64,000 nucleotides of DNA, taken from positions 206,212,001-206,276,000 of the forward strand of contig JBITNC010000001.1 of NCBI GenBank assembly GCA_050084985.1. Reading direction: 5' to 3'. Positions 47,913 to 56,788 of the stretch are shown piece after piece; position 1 is the stretch's first letter, and the number at the start of each line of letters is the position of its first letter. The notes below the pieces were generated by a model. That model was not told the DNA's origin. It worked only from the letters and a program-made list of their open reading frames with translations, and searched no databases. A program made the translations under genes and the position numbers. The stretch comes from Nageia nagi (lineage: Eukaryota > Pinophyta).

Positions 47913-49960
47913 TCATGAGAAAGGGTGTCTTCAAGGACTACCCCAACCACTGCCTTGTCCGCTAGGACTACTTGGTCACCTCTACTGTCTACTGGACTCT
48001 TTGGTACCTTAACCTGGAGGAGTAGTGCCTATAGATCCTATAGGACTACTCGGATGTTGAGCTTTGTGTAACTTAGATGAACCAACTACCCTTAAGGGAG
48101 ATGCCCAAGGTGTACCACTCTTGCTAGAAAGACCTCATGATCTCTAAGTCCTGCTTGGTGATCCAACTGTACCCTATACATTGCTACCTATCTGATAGGA
48201 TGAGATGTCTATAGGTATATAATTATCTAGAGGTATAGGATACTGAGCCCCCAGAGCAAAACCTAGAACATTTGTCAGCCATGACTGTACTATACTACTA
48301 TAAAAATCTCACTGCTAATAAATAACATGATGGACAACTGAAGTAACACCTCCAAAAGTAGAGGTTGCTCTCAAATGATGAGCCTAAGCTCCCTATAAAG
48401 AAGAATGAGCCTCATCCCTCTCATGTCTATACCTATCTCACTCAACCTTGTATTTGTACATACATGAGTGGGCTTGTGCTAACTAGTGTCTCAACTTATA
48501 AATGTCTCCTAGCAAAGTATCAATGCTAGGAACCTATGTAGTAGGAGCCTCCTTGACTCTGTGTGCAACCTCTAGGGTAGCTCTCCCCTCACCAACACCT
48601 ATAGCCTCCTCCTTAGGAGCTAACTCCTTAGGAGCATCCACCATGACCTCCTCTCCTGTAGGCTCCGCTCCTGTAGGCTCTGCACCTACCTCTCCCCCTC
48701 CTTCTATTGCACCTAACTCTGCATCAACCTCAACATGCTAACAAATGCATTGACCATCCAACCCACCCTCTAAGCCATCATCTCCCTCCTCCCACTAGAC
48801 CCTGAATGCCTTGAACACTCCTACATCATCCTTTCTGATATCATCCTCTAATGGTCCCTCCTCTTGAGTAGGATCGAGTTCTGCATAGACTAGTGGCTGT
48901 ACACCCTCTACTGAAATGGTGCCCTCATGTTTATATAGTATTGTTGGGGTAGGCACATCCTAAACCAAACCAAACTAATGATGCACCTACTCAAAATGAA
49001 AGTACTCCAAAAAATCTACCCAATGATCACTCAAAACATGTGGCTATCAGATGCCAATAAGCTCAGCTGTGAGCTCTCTCCATACAGGATATGAGCGGTA
49101 GGGTCTAAATCTCACTTGATTGGGAATTAAGTGACTAAGCATGTGGTAGTAATAGCCCACATCTCAATAGACTCCATATAAAGGGAAAATATAATAATCT
49201 TCATGCCATCTGACTATACCTACCACATAATCCAAGTGGCTACCAAACCCTGACATCGATAATCCTGGAGGATGAGCCATAGCTATATGTTCATAGGCCC
49301 ATGCCTACAAAGTGATAGTAACTAATAAAGAGGCCCTATGCCCCTATGAATAAAAGAATAGCTCCCTATAAATCTAAGCTAATAATGTGGGTGCCTAAGC
49401 ATACACTATACTATGCCATATCATATCTATAATAATAGGTAATAACGACCATGGAAACCTCCCACTGCCAGTATCAGGGAGAGCATAGCATTGTACCAAA
49501 CCCATCAAATATGAAAAATGGATCATCCTCTGCTGATCCTCTAGCTAATACTAATAATATCTAATGCCACCTGAAATAATCTCAAAAATAATAGTGTCAA
49601 CTCGAGTGGCTCTGTATAGATAAGAGATGGTGGGTAAAGCTCCTATCCTATCCACCATAGGCAAAATTCTCTATCCATGTATAGGGAGTCTATATAATCT
49701 ATGAATATCCTCTACTGTGATGGTCATCTCCCCTATTGGAAGATGAAAAGTGTAGGTCACTACATCCCATCTATCTAATAATGTAGCTAATAACGGATAC
49801 TCCCAATGAATGTGGCCCATGTGCGAACCCACTCCAAAACTAATGGACCTAAAAAAGGCATGATCAGTTGGACTTAGAAAAGCTCTACCCTCCTGCAAAA
49901 TCGAGGGATATCTACCTCGAGGCTCAAAGATGTCTCGAACCTGTATGATGTTAAAAAGTT
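47913..49960 (-). pseudogene. Antisense plant mobile domain (PMD) ORF of element C
   Basis: One minus-strand frame of about 680 codons. The PMD block is at 49671-49898: RWDVVTYTFHLPIGEMTITV, then EDIHRLYRLPIHG. The later block QFGLVQDVPTPT (about 48990-48950) ends the domain. An acidic stretch (about 48.85-48.55 kb), a probable coiled coil (about 48.5-48.4 kb) and a Ser/Gly/Pro-rich tail (48.15-47.92 kb) follow. All interruptions are single stops, mostly TAG where Gln is expected; no frameshift was found. No ATG is visible at the 5' end. A sequence like a splice acceptor (TTTTTAACATCATACAG) precedes VRDIFEP, so an upstream exon is possible. PMD proteins are plant-specific and frequent in transposable elements; its role here is unknown. 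Opposite orientation to gag-pol implies its own promoter. Confidence 0.82.
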
Positions 49961-49997
49961 TAGCTTACCATAAAAAAAATGGCATTTCATACTGAAA

Positions 49998-50060
49998 TGT
50001 CAGTGTTTGTAAACTATAACACTTGGTCATCAGTGTTCGCATTCCGAACACTGGCATTTC
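49998..50060. repeat. Perfect 9-bp inverted repeat within a quasi-repeat cluster
   Basis: CAGTGTTCG (50031-50039), five-base loop CATTC, CGAACACTG (50045-50053). The neighbouring TGTCAGTGTT (49998) and CACTGGCATT are the same motif family as the 20-bp arrays of the LTR and leader. Confidence 0.8.
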
Positions 50061-50467
50061 TATTAACCACTCGGCTCAGGTTGATGACTATGGCAGAATC
50101 AAGAAAATTTTCACAAAAAACATAAATAAAAGCCTAATCTACAGATTTTATTTGATGGAAATGACTAAAATAATTTTTAAACATCCTTCATGGTTTCAAT
50201 TTTGAGATTACATGGTTAAATTACAAGATATAAATGAAAAATATAAAATGAGGTTATTCCAAAACCATACCTCTTCTTAGATAGGTCAGGAACATCTAGT
50301 AGAGCGTTTACATGGAGGCATGTTGATTATGATGAATATCAACAGCTAGAAATCAATGGAATAGCAATGGAAAATGGCCCTAGTAGATAATGAAAGGGAC
50401 AACTAAAAAGGAATAAATGAGAAAAATAAAAAACCTTTTCTTTTTCAAAAATTGGCAACCTAAATAC

Positions 50468-50570
50468 GAACATCGATGACTGTTAATAAATGTTGGTGAC
50501 TTAAAGATGAACATCGGTGAATGAAACTAAATGTTGGTGATTGGAAGTAAAATGCCACATTTGTGAATAG
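50468..50570. repeat. 20/21-bp-periodic quasi-repeat, five units
   Basis: AACATCGATGAC (50469), AATGTTGGTGAC (50489), AACATCGGTGAA (50510), AATGTTGGTGAT (50530) and AATGCCACAT (50551). Reverse complements of these resemble the LTR units (for example TGTCGATGTTCGCATT). Confidence 0.75.
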
Positions 50571-51013
50571 CCATGAGAACATTAAAATTTTCTCAGGGTT
50601 AGCCTTAAATTGGTCAAGAAAATTAAAAATGATAAAATGAGACGTATCATCGTTACAGGATCATCTTGAAACCCCATTATCAGGACAAAAGACAACACCA
50701 TCAAAACCCATATACTAAAGGGGACTTATATGGTACATATGCACTTAGACATGCAGAATGACATAACAAAAATGTCATCTAGCTATCACACAAGCTTAAC
50801 ACATACCAAAAATAGTCACTTCTAAGGTATATTAAAATTTGTTTTCTAAACTACATCAAATGTAAGATGAAAACACATTTTATCACAATTTGATTTATCT
50901 AAGAAATTGAATCAAAACTAATATCATAAAAAGGCAACAATAAATAGTCAAGCAACAAAGCTTCCCACTCTATATTTTTGAAATCATCAACTGTGCTTTT
51001 GGTTGATATTTTC

Positions 51014-51027
51014 AAAAAGGGGCAAAA
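51014..51027 (+). other. Polypurine tract of element C
   Basis: AAAAAGGGGCAAAA immediately precedes TGTAGACACC of the 3' LTR. Confidence 0.88.
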
Positions 51028-51864
51028 TGTAGACACCTAAAAATGTCCCTCTTTAACTTAGTAAACATTGAAATAATCATAACTATTTATACAAGCCTCA
51101 AACAAGCTTAAAAAATCCATTATTGGATAGCTCTCATCGAACACATGCTAAACGAGTGGTCATATAACCCCTTTTCGATAAAATTTGACTATTAGGCGGT
51201 CATTTTTAATATTGTTAACCAGTCGCCAACGTTCACCTTGAATCACCAATGTTTTGATCCAGTTGTCGATGTTCGCATTACAAATGCTAGTGATTTTGTA
51301 ATAGCCAAATGAAAAACCAAAAGGAAGCTAAAATGATTCATTCTTCCAAGATGATGTGGCTAGAAGGGGGTCAGTTACGACCTATAGTGGTTTTCATTTC
51401 CCCTTACTCGCATTGGAATGTCTCACCTAAAAATCTATAAATACAAGCTAATAGATCAATCAAAAGGAACCCAACTGAACCCAAGTTTGAAGTAGGGTAA
51501 TGCTACCAAAATCTTGTGAGCTCATACCTTTTTATTGTTTTATGCTACTTTCAATTTATTACATTATCATACATAGATGCTTTGATGTTATTGTCTCTTG
51601 CATTTGTGTAGGATTTACAGGTTGTTCACATCAAGGAGAGAGGTAAGCAAATCCAAAAACAATGAAGATCTAACATTCTTATTTTGGCAATGGAATTTGT
51701 AAAAAGTCCCTTCTAAGGGCATATTGTAGTTTGAACTGAATATCAATAGCAATTTGTAATAACAACAATGTATATCTATTTCATATTATTTGAGGTTCAG
51801 TGAAGATTGAAGAATAATTTTAGTGTATGTTATTCTACATTCTAGCTCCATTTTCACTGCAACA
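51028..51864 (+). repeat. 3' LTR of element C
   Basis: 837 bp. Four 20-bp quasi-repeats start at 51224, 51244, 51264 and 51284. TATAAATA at 51436. Followed by CAAAT, the target duplication. Confidence 0.97.
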
Positions 51865-53532
51865 CAAATATTTCCTTTTGTATGATTGGGCTACTTCTTC
51901 TCCTTTGGCCCTTGTTATTGATGGGTATCTAAATCTCTTAGTTGCCTTCTCCCTTTCTTGGATTTTTGGGAAAGCAAACGTTTAATCAACTAACAATTTT
52001 TTGGGAACTTATTTTTCTAGCAAAACTTTGCCTATGGTAGTAGATTCACCCAAAGGCCTCTTTGATGGTAACTTGGGATGTGGAAGTGATGGTAGTTGAT
52101 TAGAATTAGTTGGGTGGGATTGGATATATCTCTAAGGTAGGAACAATCTAGTAGTAGATCTAGTCTCAACCACTCTATTAGAATATTCTAAAAGAATCAT
52201 AAAATTTACCTCTGATACTACTTCATACATATAATAACTAGTATCAAGGCCTCCATTAGCCACTAGCCTAATCTAACATTGATATATGGGATAAATATTC
52301 TATACATGAGGATCATTATTACATTTGCATCAATGTTGATTAGGTGGAGGGTTGTATACCTCTAGGGACATATAGACTTTATTTGATCTAGGGGGATCCC
52401 TTTGCTATGGTGGTTGATCTCTAGATGGTAAGGGATACCTTATTTATTATCTTTCTTTATCCTTATGACCATAATAATCTCTCTTTTGAGTTGCTATTTA
52501 TTCAAGTATCCTTTGGTTAGATAAGGTTCTCATCAAAAATTCTAATTCAGCAATGTTCATCTAGTTAGCATTCTCTTGTTGTTGTACAATACTACTAAGG
52601 ATAAGTACAAGAAGTGTTAATTAAGGGCTAGGTTTAGGTAAAGTAAGTTGAGGTTGCAATACTAACAACTACAACTAGGGTGCTTGTGCTATAGGTGGAA
52701 GAGGATAATTTTTCATTGGAGATTGCATAGAAGAAGAAGGTACATATGCCATAGGTGTAAATACTCTAAGAGGGAGTTTCTCTATTGAAATAAGGGTAGA
52801 TTTAGATTGTAAGAAAACTTTATAGATCTCAAGAAGTTGTTGAGGATTATTCATTTAGATTATAGCATCTAGATATGGATTAAAAGCTCTAAGATAAAAT
52901 ATTAAAGCCAAGGAAGAGTGTGGTCTCATACCTTAAGGAATTCTAGTCCAAGATTTAGCAAATCTAAGATTAAAATTAGATATATTATCCATAGGATATC
53001 TCTAAATGATAGTAAATTGAGATAATAAAGAGTAAGGATCACCAACCTCATTAAACTCTAGAATCATAGTTTCTATAAGTTAATCCCATGTGGATATGGA
53101 ATTTGTCGAAAGCATTTAGTACTAGTCAAGAACTTTTCTAGAGAGAGACATAATGAGCAATCTAAGCATCACATATTCATGGAATATGTTATGCTACTTT
53201 ACCATCTCTATTATGTCTTGATAGTGTTCATATGAAGTCTTTCTATAACCATCCCAATGTTGCAAAGCTTTAGCCATGTGCATTGGAATCTCATAGGGAT
53301 TTACAATATTGAGAATTATATAAGGATTCCACTCTAGGTAGACTTAAGGTGTGATTTACTAATATATTTGAATAGGTTAACTAATTCTATTCCTTTTTCT
53401 AGGAGGAAAAATTGAATTTAGTGTAGTGGGAGTTAAAAAATGAGTCATATTTATGAGAGACATGAATTTTCTAATGGAAGTTCTAATAGATCTTGGAATA
53501 CTTATAGCGCTAGAGGATTCCTTAGCTTTCAT
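51865..53532 (-). pseudogene. Element D gag (degenerate)
   Basis: Minus-strand ATG at 53532 (MKAKESSSAISIPRSIRTSI). Then come MAKALQHWDGYRKTSYEHYQ (about 53270), EYVMLRLLIMSLSRKVLD (about 53170), LIETMILEFNEVGDPYSLLS (about 53070), YPMDNISNFNLRFAKSWTRI (about 52985) and SSLALIFYLRAFNPYLDAI (about 52910). This is a gag core. A Pro/Gln-rich tail and a possible Cys-rich knuckle follow (about 52330-52290). Stops fit Gln, Trp or Arg codons. Coding resumes at 34161 beyond element C. Confidence 0.75.
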
Positions 53533-53717
53533 AGTCTAATATCTTATTCTCATAATCAATAAAATTAGAAGAAATGGATCTTGTAGGATCTTTTCTTGGG
53601 TTTGAATCTTTATAAAGAAATATTGGGTTTCATTAAAGTAGATTTTACATCATGATACAAGGATCATGCATAATATAAATAGGGTGGGAGATCCTCCAAT
53701 CAAGCATGGCAAAAAGA

Positions 53718-53868
53718 ATTATACTACTATTGAATAGGATGTGGTAATACACACACTCATGTATCAAAGCCTCAATAGTAATCCTAAAGGATGTGATCCC
53801 TATTATTAGAAATAACAACTTTGGAGAAGCTCAGCTCCTTTGTTGGACCAAATAGATAAAATATTAGA
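53718..53868 (-). repeat. Truncated 5' LTR of element D (right copy)
   Basis: Matches 24592-24745 (AGGATGTGGTAATA, ATAGTAATCCTAAA, GACCAAATAGA blocks). The match stops at AAATATT, where the telomere-like array begins. The left copy continues with different sequence, so a breakpoint lies here. Confidence 0.75.
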
Positions 53869-55292
53869 ATTTTTAGGGTTTAAAATTTTTAGGGTTTAAA
53901 ATTTCTTAGGGTTTAAAATTTTTAATGTTTAAAATTTTTAGGGTTTAAAATTTTTAGGGTTTAAAATTTTTAAGGTTTAAAATTTTTAAGGTTTAAAATT
54001 TTTTAGGGTTTAAAATTTTTAGGGTTTAAAATTTTTAGGGTTTAAAATTTTGTAGGGTTTAAAATTTTTAGGGTTTAAAATTTTGTAGGGTTTAAAATTT
54101 TTAGGGTTTAAACTTTTTGGGGTTTAAAATTTTTGGGGTTTAAAATTTTTAGGGTTTAAAATTTTTATGGTTTAAAATTTTTTGGGTTTATAATTTTTAG
54201 GGTTTAAAATTTTTTAGGGTTTAAAATTTTTAAGGTTTAAAATTTTTAGGGTTTAAAATTTTTTAGGGTTTAAAATTTTTAGGGTTTAAAATTTTTAAGG
54301 TTTAAAATTTTTAGCGTTTAAAATTTTTTAGGGTTTAAAATTTTTAGGGTTTAAAATTTTTAGGGTTTAAAATTTTTTAGGGTTTAAAATTTTTAGGGTT
54401 TAAAATTTTTGGTTTAAAAAATTTTAGGTTTAAAAAATTTAGGTTTAAAAAATTTTAGGTTTAAATATTTTTTAGGGTTTAAAATTTTTAGAGTTTAAAA
54501 TTTTTGGTTTAAAAAATATAGGTTTAAAAAAATTTAGGTTTAAAAAATTTAGGTTTAAAAAATTTTAGGTTTAAAAAATTTTTAGGGTTTAAAATTTTTA
54601 AGGTTTAAAATTTTTAGGGTTTAAAATTTTTTAAGGTTTAAAATTTTTAGGGTTTAAAATTTTTGGGGTTTAAAATTTTTAGGGTTGAAAATTTTTAGGG
54701 TTTAAAATTTTTTAGGGTTTAAAATTTTTAGGGTTTAAAATATTTTAGGGTTTAAAATTTTTAGGGTTTAAAATTTTTTGGGGTTTAAAATTTTTTGGGG
54801 TTTAAAATTTTTAGGGTTTAAAATTTTTAGGGTTTAAAATTTTATGGTTTAAAATTTATAGGGTTTAAAATTTTTTAGGGTTTAAAATTTTTAGGGTTTA
54901 AAATTTTTTAGGGTTTTAAATTTTTAGGGTTTTAAATTTTTAGGGTTTAAAATTTTTTGGCATTTAAAATGTTTTTAGGGTTTAAAATTTTTTTAGGGTT
55001 TAAAATTTTTTTAGGGTTTAAAATTTTTGGGGTTTAAAATTTTTAAGGGTTTAAAATTTTTAGGGTTTAAAATTTTTAGGGTTTAAAATTTTTTAGGATT
55101 TAAAATTTTTAGGGTTTAAAATTATTAGGGTTTAAAATTTTTAAGGTTTAAAATTTTTTAGGGTTTAAAATTTTTTTAGGATTTAAAATTTTTTAGGATT
55201 TAAAATTTTTAGGGTTTAAAATTTTTAGGGTTTAAAATTTTTTAGGGTTTAAAATTTTTAGGGTTTAAAATCTTTTAGGGTTTAAAATTTTT
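53868..55292 (+). repeat. Telomere-like 16-bp tandem array (TTTAGGG-strand orientation)
   Basis: About 88 copies of AGGGTTTAAAATTTTT. Each unit contains TTTAGGGTTTA, that is one and a half plant telomere repeats. Variants include AAGG, GGGG and a block at 54405-54590 that has lost one G and reads TTTAAAAAATTTTAGG, like the array on the other side. No insertion interrupts it. Confidence 0.95.
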
Positions 55293-55308
55293 GGCAAAGC
55301 CCAAAAAG

Positions 55309-55322
55309 TTTAGGGTTTAGGG
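55309..55322 (+). repeat. Two perfect plant telomere repeats at the left PLE junction
   Basis: TTTAGGGTTTAGGG, directly followed by the Penelope-like segment and separated from the 16-bp array by 16 bp of other sequence. Confidence 0.95.
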
Positions 55323-56774
55323 TGCCCCCTAGGTTTAAGCTTTTGGTAGAAGAATTGAAGTCAAGCTTAAAAACCAAGGGGGTTCTCTTACTCTTCCAAA
55401 CTAGTGAATGAATCTGGTTGAGTAGCACTGATTTATTCGAGAGGAAAACTTGAAACTTGATTAAAATAGATAAACATGAACTTCCTAGGATAACCTCTTA
55501 CCTGAAGTCTCTAATAGAAAGAAGTACAAAGCCTAAAGAAACCTATAGTGTCTGATTCTCTAAGAAGATACCTCCTCAGTTCATTGATCATAAAAGCTTT
55601 CTTCTAGTGTATAAGATGCCATGAGCTGTATGGAATATACTGATAAGCATTCAATGGTTTCTAAAAATAGCTAGAAGAAAGTTGGCCAGTAACATTGAAG
55701 TTAGCTCCTTTGAAGAAGTATATATCCAAAATGTAAATTAAAGAAGAAGAAATAATAGGAGTAATGATAATTTCAAGATAGAAACTTTGATAGGCTGAAA
55801 ACAAAAGATTGAAAGCCTCTTTTGAGCCTGACCAAATCTTGAAAGCATCATCAATGTATCTTTTGTAATAAATTAGATAGGAAGTATCACATACTTGTGA
55901 GAGTTGGTTCTCTAAGTGACATAAGAATAAACATGCATACATAACTACAAAGTTACTTCCCATGGTAGTGCCCCTAATTTGCTTATAGAAGGTTCCATCA
56001 AACTCAAGAAAGTGGTGAGTGAGAACCAGTTCAGCAAGAGCTAAGATGAGATCAATTAGCATAGGATCAAGGGCATGAGTGGAGACAAAAGCTATAATAA
56101 TGGATCTAAGAGTAGAAAGACCAGTAAGGATAGGAATGCTAGGGTAAAGTGACTCCACATCAAAGGTAAAAAGGTAACAATCATGTGGGAGATCAATCTT
56201 ATTAACATCCCTAAGGTAATAGAGTTAGGAAGATGGTGTTTCTACTCAAGAAGAATGGGGAGTAGAAGGTAATGGAGAAATTTGGAGATAGGCTCAAGCA
56301 TATAACCTGAATAAGAACAAATGGGTCTACTAATAAGAACTAGTTTATGCAACTTAGAAAGTAGGTAAAAAGCATAAGCCCTAGTTCTAGCAGTAGGATA
56401 TTTTAACAAAAAGTTCTTAACAAGTTTAAGAAAGGAAAACTTTTCAACAAGAAAAGTGAGCTTACTCCAAATAAGGCTCTAAGGTACTTCAAAGACTAGA
56501 AGATAAACATTAAGATCAGATAATTACCTGCATCCTTCTTACTGGTACCATGAAACATCTAGAATAATAGTACCCAAGTTCTTGTCAGCAAGTTTGATGA
56601 TAATAGAATCATCATTCTTGAGATTCTTCAACACCTTCTACAATCGCAAGGGGAGAGGGGGTTGAAGAGTGAAGGAGCAGCAATTGATCTATTTTTGTAG
56701 AATCTATTCACACTATTAGATGATAGCCTCCAAGTCTGGATTAGGTTCAGGAGGATGCCAAAAAGGGTTGGAAA
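55323..56774 (-). pseudogene. Penelope-like element reverse transcriptase (no endonuclease seen)
   Basis: Penelope-like elements (PLEs) encode an RT related to telomerase RT. The minus strand reads: NPFWHPPEPNPDLEA (56760-56715); IIIKLADKNLGTIILDVSWY (56600-56540), the ADKxxG motif that precedes the fingers in PLEs; FYLLSKLHK and RPICSYSG (56365-56310); FDVESLYPSIP (56160); FLEFDGTFYKQIRGTTMGSN (56000-55950); and the catalytic YYKRYIDDAFKIWSG (55865-55820). After that come thumb blocks YQYIPYSSWHLIH and FYQRLQVRGYPRKF (55640-55470). The 55661-56158 part is fully open. Stops fit Gln codons, and one frame change lies near 56218. The reading ends at the telomeric repeats with no GIY-YIG endonuclease, as in telomere-attached PLEs. 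Truncation is the alternative. Confidence 0.85.
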
Positions 56775-56788
56775 CCCTAAACCCTAAA
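56775..56788 (-). repeat. Two perfect plant telomere repeats at the right PLE junction
   Basis: CCCTAAACCCTAAA on the plus strand, directly adjoining the PLE segment on one side and passing into the 15/16-bp array on the other. Confidence 0.95.

Larger units (their letters stand above)
34162..51864 (+). mobile_element. Ty3/gypsy (Tat-type, Ogre-sized) LTR retrotransposon C with two extra ORFs
   Basis: LTRs 34162-34999 and 51028-51864 start TGTAGACACC and end TGCAACA. They are flanked by a perfect 5-bp duplication, CAAAT (34157-34161 and 51865-51869). A primer-binding site candidate follows the 5' LTR and a clear polypurine tract precedes the 3' LTR. Internal order on the plus strand: structured leader, gag (36905), protease, RT, RNase H, second RNase H, integrase (to 44837), an unrecognised sense ORF (44967-45986) and non-coding DNA with hairpin and repeats. 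A plant mobile domain ORF (49960-47913) then runs on the opposite strand. By hand count the LTRs differ at about 46 of 838 sites, nearly all transitions. All ORFs carry stops, so it is non-autonomous now. Confidence 0.96.
24592..53868 (-). mobile_element. Ty3/gypsy retrotransposon D, split by element C and truncated on the right
   Basis: A minus-strand element whose gag (51865-53532) is separated from the rest of the polyprotein (34161 down to 29990) by the insertion of element C. The joint is marked by the CAAAT duplication. About 155 bp at 53718-53868 (start ACTATTGAATAGGATGTGG) is repeated at 24592-24745 (CTATAGACTAGGATGTGG), giving the two LTRs. The right LTR is cut off where the telomere-like array begins. 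Order on the minus strand: gag, protease, an RNase H-like domain, linker, RT, RNase H, integrase, and a large extra ORF (29674-26230). Excluding C, D is about 11.6 kb. Confidence 0.72.

Noticed and set aside
48502-48741. Plus-strand Ser/Pro/Ala-rich ORF
   Set aside because: It is the antisense shadow of the acidic part of the plant mobile domain ORF.
55661-56158. Telomerase reverse transcriptase fragment
   Set aside because: The ADKNLG block, the FDGTFYKQIRGTTMGS block and the thumb motif fit Penelope-like elements better; no telomerase-specific N-terminal motif was seen.
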